DNA from: Cristatella mucedo
Lineage: Eukaryota; Bryozoa; Phylactolaemata; Cristatellidae
DNA length: 64,000 nt
NCBI GenBank assembly: GCA_009760855.2
Contig: WPIO01000041.1
Coordinates: 435,001 to 499,000 of the forward strand
Direction of reading: 5' to 3'
Shown here: positions 9,511 through 18,479 of the stretch, piece after piece
Position numbering within the stretch: position 1 is the stretch's first letter
How the letters are laid out: each line of letters starts with the position of its first letter
The notes under the pieces: generated by a model
Told to the model about the DNA's origin: nothing
The model's database searches: none
Seen by the model: the letters and a program-made list of their open reading frames with translations, nothing else
Position numbers and translations under genes: made by a program

Positions 9511-11378
9511 TCATTTGGTGCAGGTTTTGAAGTTTCTTGCGTTTGGCTTTGAGGGAGACCGCCCAGATTTTGCTCTGAAATGATTCAAACGATTTCTTAA
9601 GGCCGTTGAATGTATCGTCAGCTTCAATTTGAACTTCAGAGCAGAGCGGAGCAGCTGATCCTCGATGTCGAGAACCTGCTTATAAAGTGATTCGAACCCC
9701 TGAAATACATATTCACTTTCTAAACCGACATTGAGATCTTGAGGTTTAACGTCGTCATCATCATCATGCATCACACTTTCAACAATCTTCATCGACTCCA
9801 AAAGCTTGTCAACATCTTCCATACCGCAGCAACATATTCTTCCTTGTTCTCGTCATCAACGTGTACGGAGTCTTACAGTTCTGATGAAGCGATAGATAAA
9901 TTCAACGTCTCTAAAGCCTTCGCAAGTTCGGTGCCCGCATCTTTAAGATAGCTATCAGCCTCAAGTTCTGGTTCTAAAGTAATTAGTTCGGCCTTGATGA
10001 AAGCATTTTTGATCGAGCTTGGCGATAAAAAATCCCTGGCTTCTTTCACACAACAGTTGCAGCGTCGAGCCGGTGCAGCGGGTTCCCGTAGTGGGACCGA
10101 CGCATACTACCTATATCTACGGGAACCTACCGACGCAGCACCCTCTTCGCAATCTTCGCCCCTGATATTTCTTCTTTCAAATTTTTGTCTCCTCGTCAAG
10201 TTCGCTAAAGTCAAGAACATCACCGAGATACAAGTAATTGTAGCGCTTTTTCAGAGCAGCAGCCATTTCCACGTGACAAGGTTGTTTCCAGTTCCAGTAC
10301 GATTCAAGTGAAAGAAAACAATTTTGTCACGTTCGAAATCTTCCAAATGTCCCGCAGCGTTGTCCACCAGCAATAGAACGCGACGTCCTGTTCGTCTTTT
10401 CACTTCTGGAAAAAACACCTCACTGAACCACTTACAACAGGTTTCTACATCCATCTGAGATTTTGCTCGATTGAAATAAGGAGCTGGCCAGTGTCGGTCC
10501 TTAATACAAGCTGGTTATTTGAGTTTTCCAATCCAAGAGAAAGGAATTTTGCGAGTTCCGGTTGCATTGGCGAAAACGATCACAGAAATTCGATCTTTTG
10601 CCTTCTCTTTTGCCCCTAGTGGTTGAAATATCCTCATCTGGCATACGAATACTATATCTCGGAAGCAGTCAAATAAACAAACCGGTCTCGTCCACGTTGT
10701 AGACATTTTCAGGGTCGTATCGCGAGATAATCGCGTACAAATTTTCTAAAGCAGCTAACAATACCGGATTGTTTTTTGTTGGCTTCTGCTCCCTCTCCGT
10801 CAAGGAGAATTGTCGGCAATCCGCGCCGAACTTCGAATCGATTTAACCATTGCCAAGATGCCTTAAATTCTGATTTCGGGATTGAGAGACTGAAAGCAAT
10901 GCTTTTCGCTTTGGCTATGGCGAAAAATGGTGGTACAGGAAGGCTGGCGCGACGCATGCTGTCAATCCAGACATAAAGCTGATTTTGTCTAGCGGTTAAG
11001 GTGCTCGCCCCGACTAGGGTCTGACTGAGGTCGTGGGCTCGAGCCCCGAGGCATATGTGAAGCGCCTGAATAGAGATTAAGTTCTCTTGGGGCGCTATAT
11101 AAATGAATTATATTTTTTTTATAAAGCATGCCATCAAGCTTCCTAAATCGTCCAACTGACGCTCGAAAAGTCTTCTCCTCAGCCTCTGCAGTCATCAGGG
11201 CAGATCGTTCTTGGATCGCTTCACGGCGGTTCTCTCAAATCTTTTGGATGGCGTCTTCACTAACGTCGTACTCCTTCGCTATGGCCCTCGTACTGGGAGC
11301 AGACGCTTTGCTTTGCTTCGAGATGATCTCGCAGCGTTGAGACTCATTGAGGCGTTTGCCGTTTGGTTTCCTTGACAT
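9511..11378 (-). pseudogene. Tigger/pogo transposase (CENP-B-like HTH + DDE), degraded
   Basis: From the ATG at 11378 the minus strand encodes a basic N-terminal helix-turn-helix (start SRKPNGKRLNESQRCEI; STRAIAKEYDVSEDAI). A second CENPB-type DNA-binding domain follows (FRKLDGML, then KAKSIAFSL, FKASWQWLNRFEVRRG; about 11195-10800). The DDE nuclease core comes next: NVYNVDETGLF (first Asp, about 10676-10706) and RVLLLVDNAAGHLEDFE (second Asp, about 10330-10390). An acidic C-terminus ends at 9511. Damage includes TGG to TGA in the first HTH, CGA to TGA just after the first catalytic motif, several frameshifts, and loss of the segment that normally carries the third catalytic Asp after FFHL. 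The ORF is also split by SINE-1. Catalytically dead. Confidence 0.87.
10980..11120 (+). mobile_element. SINE-1 inserted in the Tigger transposase
   Basis: The tRNA-like head has an A-box-like TAGCGGTTAAGGTGCTCGCC and a B-box-like GTGGGCTCGAGCCCC. It is joined to a LINE-A-like tail (AAGCGCCTGAATAGAGATTA, TTCTCTTGGGGCGCTATATA) and an A/T-rich end. The direct repeat ATAAAGC at 10973-10979 and 11121-11127 is the target-site duplication. Excising the insert restores the transposase frame across the junction. Confidence 0.9.
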
Positions 11379-11691
11379 CGCAGCAAAATCGAAGCTGTAA
11401 GGAACGGGACAGATTTAAGAAACGGGACAGGTTTAAGGAACAAGACAGGTAAATTAAGGGACATACAGAAAGCAAAAACAAGGAAACTCGAGGCAAGTCA
11501 ATAACAAGCAACACGCAGATGCTGAACGAATCCACCAGATTGCGCGTGCGCATCGCAATACTCACCGGTGCTGCCCGGTACAGGCAAGCGCTCCGGAAAG
11601 TGCACGGCATGCCAAAAAGTACGCACCTACCGGCTAAGTAGGCGCAGACTTCGCAGGTTCAAGTTGCTTACTTAAACGGGAGACTACTGTA

Positions 11692-11832
11692 GTTCATTTG
11701 CATAGCACCCTAAGAGAACTTAATCTCTACTCAGGCGCCTCGCATATTCCGCAGGCGGGGCTCGAGCCCACGACCTCGGCCAGACCTCGGTCGGGGCCCG
11801 AACACCTTAACCGCTGTGCCCGCTAGACGAGC
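11692..11832 (-). mobile_element. SINE-1 copy next to the Tigger right end
   Basis: The minus strand reads a tRNA-like head (CAGCGGTTAAGGTGTTCGGGC), a B box (TCGTGGGCTCGAGCCCC), then the LINE-A-like tail (GAGTAGAGATTAAGTTCTCT). It begins directly at the TA flanking the Tigger element, so one of the two inserted beside or into the other. Confidence 0.87.
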
Positions 11833-11864
11833 GACGTGCCACTTCGTGGATTTCCTTGCTGTCG

Positions 11865-11915
11865 CGAGAGAGAGAGAGAGAGAGAGATAGAGAGAGAGAG
11901 ATATAGAGAGAGAGA
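11865..11915. repeat. (GA)n microsatellite
   Basis: A GA run with ATAG interruptions. Confidence 0.93.
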
Positions 11916-12494
11916 TGTGGAAAAGCTCGTGCGTGTTGCGCTGACGGTAAGTGACGAAATCGCTCTTAGATACCTGAAGCAGCAGCTCGTAACTGCGAGC
12001 GTCTGTATTCGAGCGGAAGCAATTGGCGAAGCAATTTCGCCGGCAATTGTAGCCTACATGCATGCAATGTAGCCTAATAGCAACGCGAGCTCCTTATGTG
12101 CGCGCATAGAATCGGCCTAGGCGTGCAGAAGATTCTGCATAGGAGTTCGTCCAAAGTGTACAGCAATATTCTCCAACGGACATTCTCCGACGAGCATACT
12201 GTCATCGAAGGATAACTAACCTAGGCATGACTTTCCAAAGGCCAAGGCCGCGACACAATTACCCAGCGTCTGACTCATTAAAAGGAGCGGAGAAGTGTTG
12301 TGGCAACGTACGTTCCTGCTACACACTCTGAGGTGTAGCTTAGATAAAACTCATAATCAGCCGCTGGGGCAAGTACCTTTTGAGCACCTCTCCAGCGTGG
12401 TGAGTTCGCTCTTCCAGTCAAGCCACGTGACTGGGCGCGATTGCACTGGCGATCTTTGCTCATCCTTCGCCTGCACCAGCTCCGAGTACCTCTG
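11916..12494. other. No gene recognised
   Basis: Plus-strand frames (11836-12072, 12295-12549) lack recognisable motifs. The first is largely a GA-repeat artefact. Confidence 0.35.
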
Positions 12495-12650
12495 GCTTGG
12501 CCCAGGCGCTCAGGTGCTTGCCTTTAATGGCCAAGGTCAGGGTGAGTGAACTTGGTGACTGACGGTCTCGAGCCCCGCGGCCTATGTTGAGCGCCCGGAT
12601 AGAGATTTTCGTCTCTTGGGGCGATATGCGCGTGTATTATATATTTATCT
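12495..12650 (+). mobile_element. SINE-1 copy, diverged
   Basis: A diverged head (CCAGGCGCTCAGGTGCTTGCC), a B-box-like GGTCTCGAGCCCCG and the tail GAGCGCCCGGATAGAGATTT, CGTCTCTTGGGGCGATATG. It has more substitutions than the copy at 10.98 kb, so it is older. Confidence 0.75.
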
Positions 12651-12654
12651 ATAG

Positions 12655-13475
12655 TCATAGCTCTCTATTGCACAGCGAGCTTCGGGCGTGCTTCGAGCCG
12701 GAAGTCCTTGGCTTCTGAGCGAAATTTTTGTATCCGCTTTCAGTTCGATAGCAGCAGTCCGGATTAAGTTCGAGCACTCTCGGCTCGAGCCCTCTTGTCA
12801 GTCGCACGCGGAGCTGCGACTCGCGCCTCTACTCTAGCAGTCGCTATCTTCTCGGCGAGTGCCCGGCAGCATCTCGGCGATCTAAATACGTCTGACGGAT
12901 GTGACGTGCATGCAAGTGAGAGCACTTGCACCGGCAGCTCGGGCTTTGTGCCAAGCCCGACGCCGGCGAAAACTGATAGCCGGCGTCGGGCTTAGGTGCG
13001 GGCGGCCGAGAACTTTCGGCTATCGTCGTCGCGGTCGGACCTTTGACGCCATTAGTTGGAGCTGTTTCGCAAGGACTGCGACGGCCATTTCCAGACAGCA
13101 GCAGCAGGCTCACCTCGTGGAGAATACTGTCGTAATGGCGGATACTGTCGATATTCCCCCGTGGAGAATGGGGTGGTGAATCGGGCGTTCGCGTAAGCTT
13201 GGAGAATCGCAAAGACGACAAACTCGTTAACGTCTGACGAGCGCTTCCGCTTCCGCTTCCGCCACTCCCAAACGCGCCATACGTCATAGGAGCCATCGAC
13301 TGTCGCTAAATGCTGCGCTTATAACCCTTTGCATGCTACCACTAATAGCGATTTGCACGCGGATACTGTCCATACTATCAATAAACATATGATCGTGCTT
13401 CCCCTTTTTTTGCGTAGGTACATGCATGGCTTCTCCTTCTAGTTGTACGGATGCGGTAGCTGTCTAGAGAACGTC
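12655..13475. other. GC-rich unassigned region with one hairpin
   Basis: A CpG-rich stretch with a 150-codon minus-strand frame (12844-13296, Ser/Pro/Arg-rich, GSGSGSARQ near its start) but no ATG-and-splice support I trust. ATGGCGGATACTG at 13135 opens a 14-codon plus-strand frame (MADTVDIPPWRMGW-stop). This could be a promoter-proximal region, but nothing decides it. Confidence 0.3.
12953..12993. other. Perfect GC-rich hairpin, 15-bp arms
   Basis: AAGCCCGACGCCGGC at 12953-12967 is exactly reverse-complemented at 12979-12993, with the 11-base loop GAAAACTGATA. No U run follows and this is a eukaryote, so it is not called a terminator. Confidence 0.85.
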
Positions 13476-13477
13476 AA

Positions 13478-13610
13478 TTATTTTGCAATACTCTCCAAGA
13501 GAACGTAATCCCTATCCAGGCGCTTTTCGTATGTCGCAGGGCTCAAACCCGCGGCCACGTGGTCGTGAAAGGCGAGTACCTGAGTGCCCAGGTCAGAGGT
13601 CAGAGCTGAG
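13478..13610 (-). mobile_element. SINE-1 copy, diverged
   Basis: The minus strand shows a B box (GCGGGTTTGAGCCCTGCGAC) followed by a tail (AAGCGCCTGGATAGGGATTA, CGTTCTCTTGGAGAG). The head is degraded. Confidence 0.7.
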
Positions 13611-13963
13611 AGCAGTGGTTGGGATCATAAGCGAGATGAAAGCTGCTAAGCCTAATTCTGCTACTAACTATGTGAAGCGGTTGAACCTTCTACTCTTTGC
13701 ATTTGCATATATGCCGGTCAAAAAGCTGGAGCTCTATAGTGTAATGACGCACCTGCTAAATCGGTTGGATCGTGATGGTGCTTAATAATGTTTGTGGCTC
13801 CTGAATCACACTCACAAGGAGCCGGATATTTCACAATTCCTCGTATGAGATCATATAAAAAACCTGCTTCAAGTCACGATTAGCCGTTAGCACTACGGAC
13901 TTTGGGTTTACTTTAGGGTTACAATTATGGACCGGTACAGATGGCTGTTGCTGTACAGATAAA

Positions 13964-14142
13964 TAAATAAATCCTAGCTGATTAAACAGCCTCTTTTTGT
14001 ATAGCGACAGAAGAGCCTTTGTGGCCATCACCACCGCTTGCAGTGGCGATAAAGAATCGCCCACCGCAGGAATCGAATCCACGACCTCGGGATCGAGGTC
14101 GTGAAAGCAACCGCCTTACCTAGTGTGCCATCACGGCACATC
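13964..14142 (-). mobile_element. SINE-2 copy
   Basis: On the minus strand, a tRNA-like head (ATGGCACACTAGGTAAGGCGG; B box GTGGATTCGATTCCTGCGG) is followed by GGGCGATTCTTTATCGCC, a middle region and the tail AGGCTGTTTAATCAGCTAGG with (ATTT)n. It has the same order and spacing as the intact copy at 52378-52575. Confidence 0.9.
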
Positions 14143-14145
14143 AGA

Positions 14146-14149
14146 TGTA

Positions 14150-14185
<36 letters not shown>

Positions 14186-14610
14186 GTAATAATACATTTA
14201 ATGTAGCACCCTCAGAGAACTCAATCTCTTTCTAGGCACTTTACATTTGCTGGAATGGAAGCACGATCGAATGGTTAGTGGTAGCATGCTCAATAAACAA
14301 CAAGAATGACATGGTTAGGGGTGACCATCGCAGGGTCACCATGCAAGTATGGTAGGTGGCAGTGTCAGCACGCATAAGCAAATAAAGGACGAATCACAGG
14401 GACCCACTAAATGCCGTCATAAATAGATGCGTTTTAGTTTCGTTTTTAAGTGTGGTCAAGTCTGGAGATGTCGTGACGCAAGCGGGGAGTGAGTTCCAGG
14501 CTTTGGGAGCATACGAACTAAAGGCACGGTCTCCAAAGGATTTGAGATTTGTACGAGGCGTGGGTAAACTATTGGATTTCGAAAATCGGCTGGAGCGATG
14601 CTGAACTGAG
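14146..14610 (-). mobile_element. LINE-A 3' copy with long (ATT)n tail
   Basis: Minus strand: ORF2 C-terminus (ORF at 14394-14624 includes NLKSFGDRAFSSYAPKAWNSLP), 3' UTR, terminal hairpin and a long TTA/ATT run at 14146-14195. The 5' truncation is at about 14610. Confidence 0.9.
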
Positions 14611-14636
14611 TACATAGTCAGCACGCAGCTTATAAG

Positions 14637-14990
14637 ATGCTGCTGCTGCTGCTTCTGCGGTTCCAGCTTCAGGCAGCTATTGTAGATAAGGCACGAGGCT
14701 CCGCTCCTACACCGCCAAGTTCAAGGGCAGCGCCAGCACGAGCGACTCGCCAGTTCGCCTCTGCGGCTACGACACTCGCCATTACCCTATGCCTAGCACG
14801 CAGAGCGCCAGAGAGAAAGCATGGCACTGCACTGGCGCAGCAAACACAACCTCAGACCGATTACGAGCGACTTGCAATTCACTTCGTACAGTGCGCAGGG
14901 TTCCTCGCTCAAAAGCTTTCCCCACCTGACGTTGTTGTTCCCCCACCTGCTGTCACTCTCGCCTCCGCCTGCGTTGGCTTAGTGCACTAG
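14637..14990 (+). CDS. Orphan open frame with signal-peptide-like start
   Basis: A 117-codon frame begins at ATG with MLLLLLLRFQLQA, a plausible secretion signal. It continues with Ala/Arg/Pro-rich sequence and ends ACVGLVH-stop. The Leu run comes from a CTG repeat, so the signal may be chance. No known family was recognised. It lies 1.3 kb upstream of the candidate exon at 16275 on the same strand, and a link to it is pure inference. Confidence 0.2.
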   Translation: MLLLLLLRFQLQAAIVDKARGSAPTPPSSRAAPARATRQFASAATTLAITLCLARRAPERKHGTALAQQTQPQTDYERLAIHFVQCAGFLAQKLSPPDVVVPPPAVTLASACVGLVH

Positions 14991-15770
14991 CACAGTGCTA
15001 CGTTGGCTTAGTGTGGGTCAAGCAGCTTGAGGTAGTGTGATAAGGGACCAGCAGACATGCTAGCCAACGTACTGAGCAGGCAGGTGGCTGCTTTATACGG
15101 CGGGTTTACTAGATTGTGTACCTAATATTTTTTATATGCCACTCGTCGTGACCGCGCCGTCGTGGTAGTGCTATAAATATTTATCGGAATCCATCGAAGG
15201 AAACCTAGTTGCATTCTTAAGTTGATTATCGGCAATGTCAAGTTGAACGTTATATGCAAGTGGAGTATCACTCAGAAACTGGAAAGCCTTGCCCTTAAAA
15301 TGGGTTTGGCCAGAATCGCTGTGTCACACGTCACGGAATCTGATTCTAGTGCAGCACCAAACTGAGCTTTTGCTAGATGACCAAATCAGCTCCGTAGTCA
15401 CGTATGCCTAATTTCGCCTAAGCAAAATTGCAGGAATTCTGTTGCGGTTCGATAAATGTATCGCAGAAAAGATAAATATAATATAAGATAAGTAGGTATA
15501 TAGAAAGGGGTACCGCAGAAAAGTCAGCCCACTGAAATTAAAACATTTCTTGCTGGCCTTCAAATCTTTCTACCTAAGCAATAGAACGGAAGCTAACTGT
15601 TGTTGCAAAGCTCTACAGCTAAGGTCGTGTATCCTAAACGCCTAAAATCCCACTGTGCACCACTATCTCGCCGTCCTGAGCTCTCCATGAAGCATCAAAT
15701 CGACTTTCAGGTTCTATTGATAACTTTAGGTCTCGGTATTTTCTTGCACTAGCTGAATTTTCGCTTGCCA
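14991..15770. other. No gene recognised; possible very old LINE debris
   Basis: A plus-oriented block near 15640-15760 (CACCACTATCTCGCCGTCCT, then CATGAAGCATCAAATCGACTTTCAGGTTCT) faintly resembles the LINE-A ORF2 C-terminal block. Otherwise nothing is assignable. Confidence 0.35.
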
Positions 15771-15771
15771 A

Positions 15772-16222
15772 TAAAAATAATAATAATAATACAAATGCAT
15801 TTCACGTTGCATCCTCAAAAACTCACTCTTTCTAGACACTTTACATTTGCTGAAAAGGAAGCGCGATCAAGTTATTAGTTGTAGCATGATTGAAAAATAA
15901 CAAGAATAACATGGTTAGGGTAACATGCACCGGGTCAGCACACAAGTTTGGTTGGTGGCAGCATGCACAGCGTCTGCACGAATAAGCACATAAAGGACGA
16001 ATCACAGGGACATACTAAATGCTGTGATAAGTGAAGCATTTTTAGTATCTTTTTAAATGTGGACATGTCGGGATGCAAGTCGGATGTGAGTTCCGGGCTT
16101 TAGGAGCATACGAACGATGCCTAGCCTGGTGGGGGAGTAGATCAGGCGAGAAGTGGTTGGACGTGGAAGCACGCGACGCTCACGACAGACAAGCCTAGCT
16201 GCAGAGTTTTGCACCAGCTGGC
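15772..16222 (-). mobile_element. LINE-A 3' copy, decayed
   Basis: The minus strand runs from GCCAGCTGGTGCAAAACTCTGC through an internally deleted ORF2 C-terminus and the UTR to a tail (AAAGAGTGAGTTTTTGAGG) and an (ATT)n end at 15772-15787. Confidence 0.85.
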
Positions 16223-16274
16223 CCGTTCACCAGTGCCCACCTTGACGGAGCCCATTTTGTGACTTTTCCGTCAG

Positions 16275-16596
16275 CTTAACGGAAGGGGCAGCACCGCTCG
16301 AAAGGCTCGCTGTGTCGATCAACTTTGACGATGTCAACGAGCCGGTGACGACGCTCCGTGGAACGAGCAACCCGACGTACAAAGCGACGGCGGCAGCAGC
16401 GACCGCTGCATCCGACAGGAGCGCCTCGTCGCGCGAAAACGTCGTGTCTGTGAGCTTCACCGATCGCGAGACGCCGAGTGCGCTAACCGACAAGGCCGCC
16501 AACAGTCGCGACAGAAAGAAGGGAGGCCGCAAGAAGCCAGCCACGATTGGCCTGCAAAATCCGCTCTGCGACAGCTTCGGGGCCGAACAGCAGGAG
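16275..16596 (+). CDS. Candidate internal exon: cytoplasmic tail with NPTY motif
   Basis: The exon is predicted between the acceptor GTGACTTTTCCGTCAG and the donor CAGGAG|GTGAGC. It is open throughout (about 107 codons) and moderately GC-rich, unlike the adjoining LINE. The product is hydrophilic and includes NFDDVNEPVTTLRGTSNPTY, Ser/Ala-rich sequence, a basic patch RDRKKGGRKK and GLQNPLCDSF. NPxY is a known PTB-domain or clathrin-adaptor binding signal in receptor cytoplasmic tails, so a membrane-protein tail is a reasonable inference. No partner exon with a TM segment was identified. If the model is right, the exon ends on a codon boundary. Confidence 0.45.
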
Positions 16597-16720
16597 GTGA
16601 GCGGCCGTGGAAGAAGTCACGATTGATGTGATCACGTGATCGTAGGGGTTTAAAGACATTTAAACACAGATAAAAAGCCACCTGTTCTTGACAGCATGGC
16701 GGTGACCTTATGCGTGTTAT

Positions 16721-16780
16721 AGAGAGGGAGAGAGAGAGAGAGGGAGAGGGTGAGCGAGAGAGAGAAAGGAGAGAGAAGGG

Positions 16781-16873
<93 letters not shown>

Positions 16874-16995
16874 ATGGAGAGAAAGAGAGATAGGGAGGGA
16901 GAGCGAGAGAGAGAGAGGGAGGGAGAGAGCGAGAAAGAGAGAGACAGAGAGGGAGAGAAAGGAGAGAGAGAGAGAAAGGAGAGAGAGAGAGAGAA

Positions 16996-17034
<39 letters not shown>

Positions 17035-17211
17035 GAGAGAGAGAGAGGGAGGGAAAGAGAGAGAGGGGGAGAGCGAGAGCAAGAGAGAGTGAGGGAGAGC
17101 GAGAGAGAGCGAGAAAGAGAGAGAGAGGGAGAAGGAGAGCGAGAGAGAGAGAGAAAGAGAAAGGAGAGAGAGACAGGGGAGAGCGGGAGAGAGAGAGAAA
17201 GAGGGAGAGCG

Positions 17212-17242
<31 letters not shown>

Positions 17243-17319
17243 GGGAGAGCGAGAGAGAGCGAGAGAGAGCGAGTGAGAGAGAGAGAGAGGGAGATGGAGA
17301 GAGAGAGAGAGAGAGCGAG

Positions 17320-17356
<37 letters not shown>
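16721..17356. repeat. Long imperfect (GA)n tract
   Basis: About 635 bases of almost pure purine (GA with GG, GC and AAGG interruptions). It gives large artefactual open frames on both strands (Glu-Arg and Ser-Leu repeats). Polypurine-polypyrimidine tracts of this length can form triplex (H-DNA) by established knowledge. Confidence 0.97.
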
Positions 17357-17357
<1 letters not shown>

Positions 17358-17499
17358 TTGCTTGCGAGCTCCGCTGGGCAAAAGTTCATACATCAGTAGC
17401 TAATTTACTATTTTCGATTTGAATAAGTTTTAATTTTGCTTGCAGAGGACTCAAGAACCGTAGCAGCGTAGCAGTTGTTGCTAATTATTTGGCACGCAG

Positions 17500-17646
17500 C
17501 GCGATCGCCCGAGCAGTGCCAGTATATCACTGTTTGGTAAGCCAAGCAGGATGTTTACGATGCTTCAGTCAACATTGCGTCTGCTTCCGAGTGGATGACT
17601 GCTATCCCTAATCGCGCTATTGCGCATCTGACTCATGCCCGATTAG
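17500..17646 (+). other. Possible small exon(s) after the GA tract
   Basis: An acceptor-like TTATTTGGCACGCAG precedes an open stretch. Candidate donors are TTTG|GTAAGC at 17536 and the near-consensus TTAG|GTAAGT at about 17646. The splice pattern cannot be fixed from sequence alone. It lies 0.9 kb downstream of the NPTY exon on the same strand. Confidence 0.2.
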
Positions 17647-18220
17647 GTAAGTTCTGGGGGCGTGTCACATCTACCGTACCGATCGGGAGGCACGTAGTTC
17701 GTGCCGTATCTAAAGGCCTTCGAAAGCGGGGAAACGTGGAGTAGCAGACGATATAGGAAGCCTAACGGAGAGCTTGAGTTAGCGCATGTCAAACTTGTGG
17801 GAGCACCGGAAAGGCCAGTACTTTTACAGCTCGCGACGTACGAATCATTTACTGACGTTTCTAAAGTCGGGTCTACTCAGCCGCTGCGCTGCGCCGTATA
17901 AGTGTAGGACCTACCTAGGTATAAATCTCGTAGTTCGTTTGAGCCACAACAGCGTAGGTCAGTCTCGATACGTTTCACTGCACGATTCAGGACGCCTCAA
18001 GAATACACCAGACGGACTTTCTCGCAAGCCTGATTTTTCGTTCCAGCGCTAGGTCCAGTAGGACCACGCCTCTTTGGATGTGAAAAGTGGTTCATTAAGA
18101 TCCTACCGGATGGCCTCGCGTGAAATTCTTCACTCTTTCTGTCACTGTTTCTGTAGGTCTCGACCAAGCGGCGGATGCGCAGCTATCGCTCCACACCCAG
18201 ACACATTCTTCGGGGAAGAA
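17647..18220. other. No gene recognised
   Basis: Two short plus-strand frames (17701-17901 and 17786-18052) carry no recognisable motif. Confidence 0.35.
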
Positions 18221-18222
18221 AT

Positions 18223-18292
18223 ACAAAAATACTAGCTGATTCAACAGCCTCTTTTATATAGTAACAGGAGAGCCTTTACGGCAATCGATGAC
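18223..18292 (-). mobile_element. SINE-2 3' fragment
   Basis: Minus strand: AGGCTCTCCTGTTACTATAT then AGAGGCTGTTGAATCAGCTAG, the SINE-2 3' end without its tRNA-like head. Confidence 0.75.
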
Positions 18293-18479
18293 AAAAGCAG
18301 CACATCGAATGAGACCAATGACTCATTCTCGCCTCCTGACATAGAGCGCTCTAACGTGCGTTCTTGTTCGTTGCAGAATTCTTCCGAAAACCGAAGTTCT
18401 TGCGAATATCGTATACGGAAACGATACAGCTAAGACCTGTTTAAAGTTATTCTGATTGTTTTTTGACCGTAGCGCGTAA

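Larger units (their letters stand above)
9401..11689 (-). mobile_element. Tigger/pogo-type DNA transposon (2.29 kb, dead)
   Basis: The left end begins TA|CAGCCTCCCGCTTGAGTACG (TA at 9399-9400). The right end, reverse-complemented, begins TA|CAGTAGTCTCCCGTTTAAGT (TA at 11690-11691). These are imperfect inverted repeats starting CAG, each abutting TA, as expected of the Tc1/mariner-pogo superfamily, which duplicates TA. Inside lies a degraded minus-strand pogo/Tigger transposase. A SINE-1 (about 10980-11120) is inserted with the 7-bp duplication ATAAAGC on each side. The length fits the usual 2-3 kb of Tigger elements. Confidence 0.88.

Noticed and set aside
12844-13296. 150-codon Ser/Pro-rich minus-strand frame as a gene
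   Set aside because: GC-rich region where long frames are expected by chance. No convincing start, splice site or motif.
16457-17403. Long Ser-Leu and Glu-Arg open frames (up to 310 codons)
   Set aside because: Translations of the polypurine/polypyrimidine GA tract.
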